A stretch of 64,000 nt of DNA from Paroedura picta. Taxonomy: Eukaryota; Chordata; Lepidosauria; Squamata; Gekkonidae. Below the pieces are notes generated by a model. The model made no database searches. It was not told the DNA's origin and worked only from the letters and a program-made list of their open reading frames with translations. The position numbers and the translations under genes were made by a program. The DNA is taken from assembly GCF_049243985.1 (NCBI RefSeq), contig NC_135369.1, forward strand, positions 21,478,533 to 21,542,532, written 5' to 3'. Shown here piece by piece: positions 10,351 to 22,600 of the stretch; the first letter of the stretch is position 1; every line of letters starts with the position of its first letter.

Positions 10351-11819
10351 TGGGTAGGGGGAATATGAAGTTTGAAGGTTGTCGCTTGTTCTGTTGAGTC
10401 ACTTCACTGACAGCTGGTGTTGTCTAATGGTTAATAGGAATCAAGGGACCTCAATTTGGATCTTGCCTCTGCATTGAACTAGCTAGGTGTTGTGAGGCAA
10501 CCTGCCTCTCTCTCTCTCTCTCTCTCTCTCAGCCTGAACAGCAGAATGAGGATAATAATACTGGCCGACCTTACAAGGTTGTTGTAAGAATTAAAAGATA
10601 ACATTGTGTGAAATGATGAAATGTACGAGTCGACTGACCGTTAGCCCTTGATCGAGCTGACTCTCCTGCCCCTCTCGTGGCTCGCCGTCACCAATCCTAC
10701 ACAGAAATACCTCAGCTCTTGGTTTAAATTATTCTTTCAGAAACGTAGAGACTTTGAGAGTTGAAACAGGGTCAGATCTCCAAGGCTATGCACTTGATAC
10801 AGCCTCCCCTGCTGGTGTTTTCAAGCACAACTTGGTCACTCTTGGTGAGGCCAGCCATTTTTCAGAGTCGTTCGCAAACAGCATTTCTGGGAGACTTGGG
10901 GTAGAGCCGTGTCTGAAATTCGTAGCACCTGGTCCAAGGTGAGCTCACGCACTTAAAGACAAGTTCCAAATGGTTCTCCCAGGCACAGTTCCCATGATCG
11001 GCTTGCATGAGCCAGACGCCCCTCCACCAAATCCGTCTCTGTGACGTTCCCTCTTAAGGCTCTTCTCACATTCCTTTAGGGACTGGAAATGTTTGCTCTG
11101 TGTGTGTGTGTATTTGTTTTTAATGTGTACCGTTTGCTACTATGCTATATTTTATTTGTGTATGGTTTGCAGCTATTCCTGCTATCCTGAAGGGCAGCTC
11201 TTACTTGAAAAGTCAATGAAAGCTGGTGGGGTTTGGCCAGGTTTGGCCTCAGAGTCTGGGGGCACTTACGTGGGGGAAGAGGATGGTACCCGACCAGTCA
11301 AGGGAAGAACTTGGCTGTTCCTAGTGATGCTGGGGAGGGGAGGGGAGGGGAGGGAAGCATAGGGCTGACTGAACAGCAAAGTTATCATGCCAGGCAGAAA
11401 TTAGCCTGTCCCCTTATTCTGAGTACATAACTAGAGATTTCCCTCCTTCCTCTAAGAAGGCTTAAATCTTGAAGGGGGCAGGGGAAGGTTCTTCCAGAAT
11501 GCAAAATTATCCTTGAAGAGACAGTCTCATTACAACAGCTTGTCAGTCTTGGGATAAATGAGTCCTACGGAGATCCATGACGCAGAACTGTAATTTTAAA
11601 ATTTCACCATCTGCACATAGTAACGGAGGGACACCAACCACATCATTGGAATAACCTAACTGTATGTCTCCTTTGTTGCTGCTATCTCCAGTGGCCAGGG
11701 ACCAGCCAAAACGTTCCTGTGACCGTTTCTTCACAAATACATGAGAGCACTTAGTTACAGCAGATGTACTGATCCATAGCTCATCCACTTCTGAAGTCTC
11801 TGGGGAGGTGACCTCTAGG

Positions 11820-12110
11820 GTTGGGGGCAGAGCCCGGGAGGGCACAGTTTGGGGAGGGACCTCAGCGGGGAATAATATCCTGGAGCAGGAGTAGTCAACC
11901 TGTGGTCCTCCAGATGTCCATGGACTACAATTCCCATGAGCCCCTGCCAGCAAACGCTGGCAGGGGCTCATGGGAATTGTAGTCCATGGACATCTGGAGG
12001 TCCACAGGTTGACTATCCCTGTCCTAGAGTCCACACTCCATAGTAGCCATTTTCTCCGGGGGAACCGATCTCTTAGCCTCAAGATCAGCTGTAATTCTGG
12101 GAGCTGGTGA
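11820..12110 (+). repeat. dispersed repeat with gccattttctcc core, split by MITE
   Basis: The part before the MITE (aggttgggggcagagcccgg, ggagggacctcagcg) and the part after (agagtccacactccatagta, gccattttctccggggg) match the continuous copy at 41333-41525. Confidence 0.7.
11886..12021. mobile_element. palindromic MITE, copy 4, inside another repeat
   Basis: Full-length arms of the CAACCTGTGG subfamily with loop aaac. The duplication is tcctggag / tcctagag (7 of 8). The flanks belong to the dispersed repeat with the gccattttctcc core. Confidence 0.88.
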
Positions 12111-12875
12111 CGCCAGCAACCGTGTCCTCCTGTGTCATTTCCCCAAATCCCGGGCCGCAGGAAAGTCTTAATTTGACCCAGGAGCTCACTGTGGGGTGGA
12201 TTTCCTTCCAAAATGAGTGCATTATCTCGTGGAGATAATGAAACCAATTGGAACGAACACCAAAAACTAAAGGACAAAATTCAGTAGCGTAGAAACGCAG
12301 AGCAGGCTCTGTGGCCAGTTACGCACCAGTCATCTTTCTCCCTGACTCTCCCAAAAGTGTTCGTGGCCTTGCTGCCGTAGCTCATCTCAAGGCAAAGTCT
12401 GCGCTTACAGCCGAATGAAATGGCAGAATTAGGTTTACCATCCTCCTGGAGAGGACAGGGTATCCAGTTAGCCACTCCAAAGAATCCTGGGAGTTGTGGT
12501 TTGTTTGGTGAGGATCCTGAGGATTTCCCACTACAGATCCTTCGCTTGTGTCTACATGAGCATGCCTCTTCCATTACAGGTACAGTTCCTTGAGAAGAGT
12601 GAAGGACTATTATCTTTAGGAGTTTATGTTTGTAGTATAGACATAATCTAGCTGTTTTGTAATTGATGCGACAATTTAAGATTTCCATGCCAGCCGCCTC
12701 ACTTGGTTCCACTGCTAAGTATCATTTTCATGATTTCATCCCCTATCTTGTTTAATCTCCACAGCAATCAAAGCTTCAGATAACCAATTAATCAGGACAA
12801 TTATCGGATTACAATATTTTGATCGATCAAAAAATTGTCCGTCCGTCCCCTTATTTTTAACACAATGGCTTAAGC

Positions 12876-13011
12876 CAGGGGTAGTCAAACTGCGGCCCTT
12901 CAGATGTCCATGGACTACATTTCCCATGAGCCTCTGCCAGCAAACGCTGGCAGGGGCTCATGGGAATTGTAGTCCATGGACATCTGGAGGGCCGCAGTTT
13001 GACTACTCCTG
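12876..13011. mobile_element. palindromic MITE, copy 5
   Basis: Arms of the CAAACTGCGG subfamily, full length, with a few mismatches between arms. The duplication is gcttaagc / gcttaaac (7 of 8). Confidence 0.88.
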
Positions 13012-14180
13012 GCTTAAACCACGAAGTGTCAGGCTCCATCTTAGAAGATGCATGCTCAACACAATCTTTTCTGACCTTCCCTTCGAGCTCTAGAGGTTCT
13101 ATTTCCTATGAGTAACTGCTTTACTTAGCTAAATGAAATGGTAGAAGCCATTATTTTGAAGGAAGACCATAGAGAGGCAGATGGCTAGCTAGTCTACATA
13201 CTTTCATACGGTTGGAAATCACACCGTTATTTGGCCAATAGATACTAAAAGCTTCTTTCCTGGGATTGTAATGCAAACATTTGAACTACCACAGGCCAAA
13301 AAGATCACAGAAGTCGTAATATTCTTGAGGTAGCACGCTAACCACTGACACACCAAACCTCTTGGTGACCTTTCTGAATTGTTATTCTACATTAAAACAG
13401 AAAACTCCCATGGCAAGCCCACCATATAGACTAGATTTCACTCACAAGGTAGAATGCAACTTTTTTAAAAAGTATGGTCTCTCCCAAAGGGACAACTCTT
13501 CTAAGATGCCTGCATCATCTACAAAGGACGTTTTTTTAAAAAAAATTATTCTAAATTATAACTCTACTTATGTGCAAGGTTATCTATGAGTAAGCCCCTC
13601 TAAAAAGAGAATTGCATTCCAGAACACTTAAGATTCATGGATTTCTGTAACGAGATGGTCATGGTAAATGAGAAGGGGCAGACTGTGAGGCCATGTCTTT
13701 GCCCAGAAATGCCCAGGGATCTTAATGGGGGACTGAAGAAATGCTAGGCATCAAATCCCAAATGGTCAAGTTGCCGGCCACGACTTGACCTGGAAGGAAT
13801 GTAGGGAGTAACAAAGACTTTGGTGTGGTTTCTTCTCCACCAGGCATCAGGGCTGTTCCCACCCCTCCCAAAGGAGCACTTCTTCTGCTTATACCAAGAC
13901 TGAGGGGCTTTGAATTGTGCTTTGAATTGTATTATCATGGTTTGTTATTGTCTTTTTGGGGTTGTTTTTATTTTTGTATGCCAAGAAGTTTGTGAACTGT
14001 CGGAGTAGACGGCTCCTGGACCCCTCCCACCCAGGTCCTTGTATGATCTGTAAATGTTGATGTATATAGAGTTCCTACCTGTCCGTGCTTGTGTGTTTAC
14101 ATCCTGTTACATGTCTTTCTGTGTATAGGAAGGGACTGGGGGAGCCTCATCGGGTGTTACCTGCACTGCTGGTTTTTGTA

Positions 14181-14186
14181 AATAAA
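14181..14186 (+). terminator. candidate polyadenylation signal AATAAA
   Basis: Canonical hexamer in tttttgtaaataaactgcac. It could end a very long NECTIN4 transcript or a separate noncoding transcript. Evidence is limited to the hexamer and the T-rich sequence before it. Confidence 0.25.
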
Positions 14187-14318
14187 CTGCACCTTTGGCA
14201 CCCCAGGACTGTGTTTTTGGATGGATTTGTAAGTCTCCGTGATGAATTGTGTCCAGGCTGCAAACCATTTTGTGGCTTCCCACTTTCCCAAATGAGTGCT
14301 GAGTCCAGGGACAGCTCA

Positions 14319-14495
14319 AAGACCATTTACGCACTGGGAACTTCACTGCCCCAGCTCCTGTGCAGGAGCACAAATCGGGGGCGGATGAGGAGCACTACGC
14401 CGAATGCTCCCCCGTGTGGGTGCAGGAAGAGGTGGGGCAACCTGCCACAACTAAAACTCCAGCCTGCAGCCTGGCATGAAACCTCCAGGGTATAA
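14319..14495 (+). repeat. unclassified dispersed repeat, copy A
   Basis: ttacgcactgggaacttcac, gtgcaggagcacaaatcggg, ctccagcctgcagcctggca. It shares its order with copy B, 1.2 kb downstream in direct orientation. Confidence 0.65.
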
Positions 14496-15239
14496 ATGGT
14501 CAAACAGGGTCAACTTTCCTTGTAAGTAACTTCTCTAAGCGTTTCTCTATATTTTGGAATTCTGGGCTTTAGAAATCCCTCATTGTTCTTTTTTGTTGCT
14601 GTTTTCATTTCTGAATCTGGGACAAAGCACCACACATGTCTCTTCCGTGTCATCTTCTTCCTGACTTGATCACCGTTCACATTCATCAACAATACTTCGC
14701 AAAGCAGAAATTTTGATCTTGACCATGGCTACATCAACATTTCTTCTTTCCTGCAGTGTGTTCACCATTGTGTACGAGATGGGTAGAACAACAGCAATCT
14801 TCTTGAGCTTATAACATGACCATATGGACAAATGCATCAAAATTCTCAGCAGGAGGTTATTCTGGCTCAAGTTCAGGATTGGTCATGGAGTCCATACCTA
14901 GTGGAGTGGGGGAGACCCACAGGTGTATGTGTGTTGCTGCTAGTGATATGGCAGTCTTTGAGGAAGGAGGATGTTCAAAAGCTGAACATACTGTACTCTC
15001 AATACTTGTTTTCTTTCAAGTAGAGCACCTTGTATTGATTATTTATTCACAAATTTAAAACAAGCAACATTCTGATCGGTGCATGCTCCTTTCCAGTTGG
15101 CAGCATTCAGCATGGCAGCTGGCTGCCTAGCCACAGGTGTCCCATGCTCACACTGTACAAGATGCCTGGGATTGTGTACATGCTTGGGTTATTATAGGCT
15201 GGTGACACATCATTTAACATCAACAGTATTTCAAGAGTG

Positions 15240-15372
15240 TGTTCCGCTTTTGGACCTACTATGGAGTCTACCCTCCAAAGCAGCCATTTTCTCCAGGGAA
15301 CTGATCTCTGTTGTCTGGAGATAAGCTGTAAAATCGGGGGATCCCCAGGTTTCACCTGGGGACTTGGCATCT
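15240..15372 (+). repeat. gccattttctcc-core repeat, partial
   Basis: tatggagtctaccctccaaa, agcagccattttctccaggg, aactgatctctgttgtctgg and the end gggggatccccaggtttcac mark the family. Confidence 0.7.
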
Positions 15373-15505
15373 CCAGGTCACATCTTGCTTGGCCCTCAGC
15401 TGATGCAGGATGAGGAATAGCAGACTACATGGAATCCTGCTTTAGCATTCATGTGCAGAGATCAAAATGAATGTGCTCTACCAAAACAATGCATCCATTT
15501 AGCAC

Positions 15506-15690
15506 TGAGACTGTTTCCGCACTGGAAGCTTCAATGCCCCGGCTCCCATGTGGGAGCACAAATCCCAGGCAGACGAGGTACACTGGGCGGACGAGGTGCA
15601 CCCTTGCGGGAGCAGGAAAAGATGGAGCAACCTGCCCCAGTTCAAACTCCAGCCTGCAGCCCAATTCAAAGCCTCCAGTGTGGAATCAGA
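15506..15690 (+). repeat. unclassified dispersed repeat, copy B
   Basis: ttccgcactggaagcttcaa, catgtgggagcacaaatccc, aactccagcctgcagcccaa. About 70% similar to copy A by eye. Confidence 0.65.
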
Positions 15691-16101
15691 GTTGAACTCC
15701 TAGGGAGGAATTAAATCCTTAAGACTGTTAATGCTAGCAATCCACACTAACAATGTTTGAGCATGGCATTCCCAAAGGGCAGAAATATGGGGAGAAATAT
15801 TATGAAAACCAGGACTGCTCCTAGGAAAACAGGAAGAGCTAGCATGTTTAAGATTATTCTTGTAATGGCCAGTTGACAGAATTCATTTACCGAAAAGCCA
15901 AAACCAAGAACATTGAGGGCATTAAAAAGGAAGAATTTATAATCACGTGGCAGCCCTAAATCCATATGAATGTTAGCATGTCTGTATGTATATGGGGAGG
16001 GGCGGGGGGAGAGAAAGAGATGTGTGCGCAAGACTTGACTTGTTCTTTGTGGTTTCAAAGATGCTCAGTACGGGAAGTTGGGTTTGGAGGCTGCTGAACT
16101 C

Positions 16102-16110
16102 ACTTCCTGT
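16102..16110 (-). promoter_or_regulatory. ETS/PU.1-type site upstream of ARHGAP30
   Basis: ACTTCCTGT, whose complement is ACAGGAAGT, lies about 440 bp before the ARHGAP30 start codon. ARHGAP30 is known as a gene of blood cells, where ETS factors such as PU.1 drive many promoters. A single short motif is weak evidence and the transcription start is not known. Confidence 0.25.
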
Positions 16111-16550
16111 TAGGCTCTGACTGAGAACAGAAGTGTAACGATTTCTTTTTCGCTTGAGGCCTTGGGGCCTCAGCCGTTTTCACTCGCCAGTTGACCCTTC
16201 CATCCCGGCGAGGCTGGTCAAAGGCCTCCCCAAAAGAATATGGAAACACTGGAGCCTTTCCGATCATCCGTTGAGTAGCTGCCTCGTCTGAAAGCGAACC
16301 TCCATGAAAGGCTGGACTATGAAGAGTTAAGGCCACAGGCACTAGCCATGGATTTAAGGAAGCAAAAAATCTCTGAGGCTGGGCTGTGTCGCATGTTTTG
16401 AAGGAGTTGTGGGCTGCTAGCGCCACCATCAAAAACCATCTCTTGAGGCCCAATGAACCCAAAGAGGCCTCAGGGGCAGAAGGAGCAAGGCCTTGAGTGT
16501 TGAGAAGCGGTTACGGCAAAGCCCTGGCATCCGCACACATGTCGTTGGCC

Positions 16551-16647
16551 ATGAAAGCTCGGCAGAAAGTGAGGAGGAAGGCAGCATCTAAAGACCGGGT
16601 CTTTGGGTGTGACCTGGTGGAGCATCTCCAGTTATCTGGTCAGGATG
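16551..16647 (+). CDS. ARHGAP30: ARHGAP30 coding exon 1 (start codon)
   Basis: The ATG at 16551 opens MKARQKVRRKAASKDRVFGCDL, collinear with the human N-terminus. Two in-frame ATGs upstream (16497, 16539) would add residues absent from the family, so I reject them. Donor gtaagt; the exon leaves one base of a split Val codon. A 14.2 kb intron follows. Confidence 0.9.
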
Positions 16648-19600
16648 GTAAGTTATTTCCTCTCTTGGACTCGTATTTACTTCTCTCGGTCTCAAACATC
16701 TGTCACCCTCCCACGGGAAATGGAAGAAGGGCCTCTGTCTAATTAATGTTGCTTGTGGGCTTATTTTGTAGACTTTGGTTGGACCTCTGGAAGATTTCAT
16801 CACCTTCTTGGTGGTCTGCAACACTTATCGCAAAACTGCTACTAACTTTAGGAGGGGATGAGAATGTCCTTTGCAGATAAATGTCTCGAATAGTTCCAAG
16901 TGAATCTTATTAGTACACTGACCATCAAATGATTCTCAATAGCTTTTTATTGAGTGTATCTATTTTCTAGCCTGGTAACACATACCAAAAGATAGCATCA
17001 AGGGGCAGAGGCAGTATCATTAGAGGTAAGACAGGATGGGTTTCTGCTTCGCCGTGGCAAGATGAATGCCTGGATGCTGGAAATAAATACTAGAGGGTCA
17101 GGGAAATTCAAAAGAAAATTACAAAATGTGGATGTTAAAATCAAAACTTGTGACATTCAACCTGAGGTTTTGAGCAGAACCTCTGGATTTTGAAAGTGGC
17201 TTTTGTCGTGAAAATGCAGAGCTTATATACAGATTTGGAACTTTGTTTGGAATTTTTAATACATATTTTGATCTCAAAATTTGAAAGGTGATTTTTTTTG
17301 GGGGGGGGTATAAGCTGATTGAGTGAAATTAGTATAAAAGGAAGAGTTGAATGTGTTTTGTTGCCTACCAACTATTAGGTACTGTCAGATACTGCTTGGC
17401 TCTGCGGGCTAGCCCTCCAATTATAGATAGATGCCATTTTAGGACACCCATCAAAATCTGAAATGTACATTTCAGTTTCTCTTGCTTCCTAGCACAAAAG
17501 ATTAGGGAGAAACTCAAGACGTGCTTTCAGAGTCAAAGTGAGAATGGCTGAGAAGGAAAAAAATGTTTTCTATACAGAGTAATGATATGGAAATAATTAT
17601 AATCACAGATTATAATCCTAGAATCCTAGAATCCTAGAATCATAGAATCATAGAGTTGGAAGGGGCCATACAGGCCATCTAGTCCAACTCCCTGCTCAAC
17701 GCAGGATCAGCCCTAAGCATCCTAAAGTATCCAAGCATCCAAGAAAAGTGTGTATCCAACCTTTGCTTGACGACTGCCAGTGAGGGGGAGCTCACCACCT
17801 CCTTAGGCAGCCTACTCCACTGCTGAACTATGACTGTGAAAAAATTTTTCCTGATATCTAGCCTATATTGTTGTACTAGAAGTTTAAACCCATTACTGCG
17901 TGTCCTCTCCTCAGCAGCCAACAGAAACAGCATCCTGCCCTCTTCCAAGTGACAACCTTTCAAATACTTAAAGAGGGCTATTGTGTCCCCTCTCAACCTC
18001 CTTTTCTCCAGGCTGAACATTCCCAAGTCCCTCAACCTATCTTCATAGGGCTTGGTCCCTTGTGTCCTACAAGGGACCAATCATGTGTCCTACCAGTTTT
18101 GTGCTACAGTTCAGCCCAGGTCAACATGAGACAGTTAAGGATGCTTATGCTGTGGATATCTAAAATTGCCACCAGCATCTGAAACAAGTTTTCACCCTCG
18201 GTCCAATTCTCTATGCTAGATATTCAGGAAATACACAAATAGAATCTAAAACTTTGCTGAGTATTCGATATTCAGCGTCAGCATTTGACATCTGATAATG
18301 TGTTGAATCCTGCAGATATGTTCCAATGACACAATCAACTACAGAACAAAGTTAGAGTACAGTAACACTTTTAATTTAATCATTGTTGGTCTTAAAGGTG
18401 CCACTGGATTCTATTGCTTTAGACCAGGGGTAGTCAAACTGCGGCCCTCCAGATGTCCATGGACTACAATTCCCAGAATGGTGGCAGGGGCTTCTGGGAA
18501 TTGTAGTCCATGGACATCTGGAGGGCCGCAGTTTGACTACCCCTGCGACCCACACGAATCTATCAACGACTTAATGTTACAATTCCACAAAAAGATCCAG
18601 CAACCCTTGTCCTTCCTATATGTTCATCCAAATGTAAACTCTGTTCAGCAAAGGTTTCACCTTGCATCAGTTTTCCTTTTTGAAAATGTTGCAGCTAATT
18701 CATTATAAGTTTTACATCTCAGCATTCCTGAGTCAGCTGCTAATTAGCAGATTGAAAGTTGCTTTCCTGCGAAGCCCTCTGCTCTTTGTTTTAATTAGTT
18801 TTCGATTGCCATAAAACAGCAATGACAAAAATACGATTGTAAAAATCAAATTAAATTACGTGCAACACCTTGGGCTAGAAGAGAACAAGTAGCATTTAAT
18901 TCCCTAATCCAAAAATGAACTGATTCATCAATGACAAATCGGGTTGCTAGAGAACAAGGAGTCATTAATTAAGAAGGACGAAGCAACAGCAAGAGGGGAA
19001 AATAAAGGAATAAATGCTCTGGGAAACCTAAATAGAATGTTGATGGTTCACAATGCATACAAACCCAATGTTGTCCAAAGTTCTGAAGAGCCTGCAAAAT
19101 GGTGCTCATCCTCCAGGCCTTTGGTTGAGACCCAGGCCTGCACCCGTAACATCGGGCCCCTGCTTACCTCACATCTGAGGTTCCTGCCCAGATTATTGGC
19201 CCCTATCTCAAGCCAGCCCATACAGCTGTACATCATACTTTGCATGCCTGGCTCATTAGGATATGTTTTTGGGACGAAGCAGTTACTGAGGGAAGTATGG
19301 AAACTGGTTTTTAGTATGAATATATATTTTTATATAATTTTGTATTCCATTTGTTTAATATACTGTTGCAAGCCGCCTCTCTCCAAAATGGAGAGGCAGC
19401 CTAAAAATCTAATCAATAAATTAGTGAATTAAACACAGCTCAATTTGAGTCCAATAGCACCTGAGGTAATACCTTCTGAGGTAAAAGCTTTCCATAGTCA
19501 AAGCTCCCTTCGTCAGATACAAAGGAAGTTTTGACTCCTGAACGCTTACACCCCAAAACTCTTGTGGGTCTCTACAGCGGGTTCAAATCCAGCAGTTTTA

Positions 19601-22600
19601 CTGCAGACCCTCTGAAGCTGTCTACTCACAAGTCACTATCGGGAACAAGTCTGATAAGGTCAGAATCCAACTTAGCAGCTCCATCACTGTAATGGCCGTT
19701 TGCCTTGGAGCCTGTAAAGTGGGCTTTCTCAACCAGGGTTTCTTGATGGCCCTAGAAGGGTTTCCCAAATGGGTGGGAATTAATTAATTTTAATATATTT
19801 TTAAAATGTGTGCAACATTTATCATGTGATATGACCCTATATGGTCATGTCAGCCACCACCACCCCTCCCAAAATAGCCAATGATGGGCCTGGAGGGGGT
19901 GGGAAGGGGAGGATCCCCGGGTGGGCATGTACACAGCTGCGCTTCCCAACCATAATGCGCACCATCACACCATTTCTGGGGTTTCTCAAAGCCTGAAAAT
20001 GTTTCAGGGGTTTCCCAAAGGGAAAAACATTGAGGAAGGCTGCTGTTGAGGCTAGCCACCACAATTAGCCTCAGCCCAGCCCACCCCAGTGTAGGTATCC
20101 TGCCCTTGTTACACCACACAGAGTGATGTTTGGAATGGAAGGTCCTTCAGCCACACAGTGTCGAACTCCCCTCCGCTGTCTGAGTGCATGTCTCCTTTTG
20201 CAACCGCTCGAGATCCTTGAGCTACCGAACCAAGGACCTGTCTGGCTTAGCTGGTTGTGCAGCCTTCAAGACACACAGGAAATGAGCTGTGGGGTGGAAA
20301 GGAAGGCAAGCAGGGCGGGTTTGCATTTGTAGTGGGAAGGCAGATCAGTGCTGCTTCCTTGTTTGGCTGGTCTCGGGCCTTGCCAGTCCGTGCATGACAT
20401 CAAGGAAGGCAAATTGAGCAACCCAAAGAAGCTCAAAGCGCGGGGGGGGGGGAGGCTTGGTAAACAATCTGGGGGTGAATGCAGGGCTGTCTCCTGGCCT
20501 CTCCATCAGCCATGTAAGGATTGGTATAAAACTGAGCAACCGTTGGACATGGCTGGTAATGCTATAACCTTGTATAGCTTAGTGCAGCCCATGGACATCT
20601 GTAGAGCCACCATTTGGCCATCCTGGGCTTAGTGTTAGCATCTCTTTTCTTTTCCCGTTCTATTCTTTCTCTTTGACGGCAACCTGCCTCGTACAAACGT
20701 AGCAGGTGATGCTTCTCCGAACACTTTGGGCAAACACACACTGGCGATTGTGAGTCCTCAGAACAAAAGTAAGATTGGCTACAAAAAAAAAAGCAGTTGC
20801 ATGGGCCCCCAATTGGGATCACAACTGCAATGCATGGTGAGCTGGAGTCAAATCTTCTCCTAAATCTCCTAACCTACTGGCCCTGCAGAGGACCTGTTTC
20901 TATATATCGGTTGCAGTTTTATTCCACCCTTTGTCCAAAGACCTAGCAGTGACCTAGATCTCTTCCATATTTCCCTCACAACAAAGTAGGTAGACAGAAG
21001 TGGCCAGAGTTATCCTGTGAGCTTTGCAGCCAGAACAGAGTAGGGATTTGCACCTGGCTAAAGGCCCTACTCTCTAACCACCACACAACCCTGGAAAACA
21101 TATGGGTCTGATAGGACTGGGAAATACCTGGAGATTTAGGGGGTAGAGCCTAAGAAAGGTGGGGCTTGGGAAAGGGAGAGGGACTCCAACGGGCTCTCAT
21201 GTCATAGAGTCCGCCTTCCAAGGCAGCCATTTTCTGAGGGTGATCTCTGTTGCCTGGAGATAATCCCAGGAGCTCTCCAGCCACCCCTTTAAGGACCTGG
21301 ATTGGCTTTGGCCCAGCAAGGCAAATAGTGGCTCCACAAGGGACATCATGGTCAGAAGAACCAGCTCTGATGCCACGGCCATAGGGCAAGCAGCCTCTGC
21401 ATTTCTCCACTGAAGGAGGCTATTGTCCACACAGGTGGGCTGTCCTTCTGGGTCCGTCAATATTTAATACACTGATGTTGCCCTTATTCCCCAGAAGCTG
21501 TTGGCATCTCAGGGCACTGCAGCTGAATGATCAGGGGCCATGCTGATCTGGCCACATGTAGAACACTCGAGCTTTTATGAGTTGGCTCTGTTTGCAGATG
21601 ACATATTGCTAAGAAGAGAAATGTCCACCAGCTTGTGGCTAATACAAACTAATACTTCAGTGTAGCCAGATACTTTCTCAGCTCAAGGATTAGAGCAGAA
21701 GCCAGGAGAATCCCTTTTACCAGCTGGAACCAATCATGATTCTGTCTCTCAGGAAGAGAAGTAGGGCCATGGGTGTAAAAATGTTCAGGAGGAGGATTTC
21801 TGTGTGTGGTTCAAACCTGACCAGTGAGAAGGAAGCAGAGGTAAATTAAGCCCATAGGTCTATACTGCATGTCTGGCAGGCAGGGGGAAGAATATTGCCC
21901 TCTGGGAAATTTCAGCAGGAAGCAGGGAACTCCAGGATCACCACACAAAGACAGGCAATGGCCAATCACTCCTGGACATCTCTTGCCTTGAAAACCCTAT
22001 GGCAGGGGTGGCCAAACTGGTTCTCCAGATGTCCATGGACCACAATTCCCATGAGCCCCTGCCGGCACTTACCACCACCCACCACGCCTTGCTGCCTCTT
22101 GTAGTTTACACCAGTGGTTTCCAACCTGCGGTCTGCGGCCCGGTGGCGGGCCGCGAAGGCCAGGGCGCCGGGCAGCGGTTCCCTCTCCCCGCCCCCCCCC
22201 GCAGTAAAAAACGTCCCCGGGCCGCAAGCTTGCAGCCTGGGAAGCTCCTTACTGCGGGAGGGGGGGGAGGGAATCAGGGCCACGCCACGCATCGCGCATG
22301 CGCGCTGCGCGGGCAGGGCAGTAGCCTCGCCTGTCCCCAGCCAGAAAAAGGTTGGGGACCACTGGTTTACACCCATGTTCCCGCCATCAACTCAAGCACC
22401 AACGGTCCAGTATCAGAGCTGATTCCACAATATGACCGTTTTGCATTGCTGAAGGATTTCCCCCCACAATCAGCTGCAAGCAAATCAGACAGAGGGATGC
22501 CCTGCGGTGAAGGTGAAAGTGAAGGTATCCCCTTTGCAAGCACCGGGTCATGTCTGACCCTTGGGGTGACGCCCTCTAGTGTTTTCATGGCAGACTCAAT

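Larger units (their letters stand above)
8185..14200 (+). other. NECTIN4 3' UTR start and downstream intergenic DNA
   Basis: The 3' UTR begins at 8185, but its end cannot be fixed. The first AATAAA I find downstream is at 14181-14186, after T-rich, 3'-UTR-like sequence. ATTAAA variants occur near 10574 and 13393. The stretch also holds an (ATT)n tract, a (TC)n tract near 10504-10531, tRNA- and 5S-derived SINE remnants and two palindromic MITEs. The UTR probably ends well before 14 kb at a weaker signal, unless it is unusually long. Confidence 0.4.

Noticed and set aside
11543-12277. 244-codon - strand open frame
   Set aside because: It runs through a palindromic MITE and a dispersed repeat; the apparent protein repeats the MITE arm translation.
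16497-16550. Upstream in-frame ATGs as the ARHGAP30 start
   Set aside because: The protein family starts at MK.RQK; the extra residues have no counterpart.
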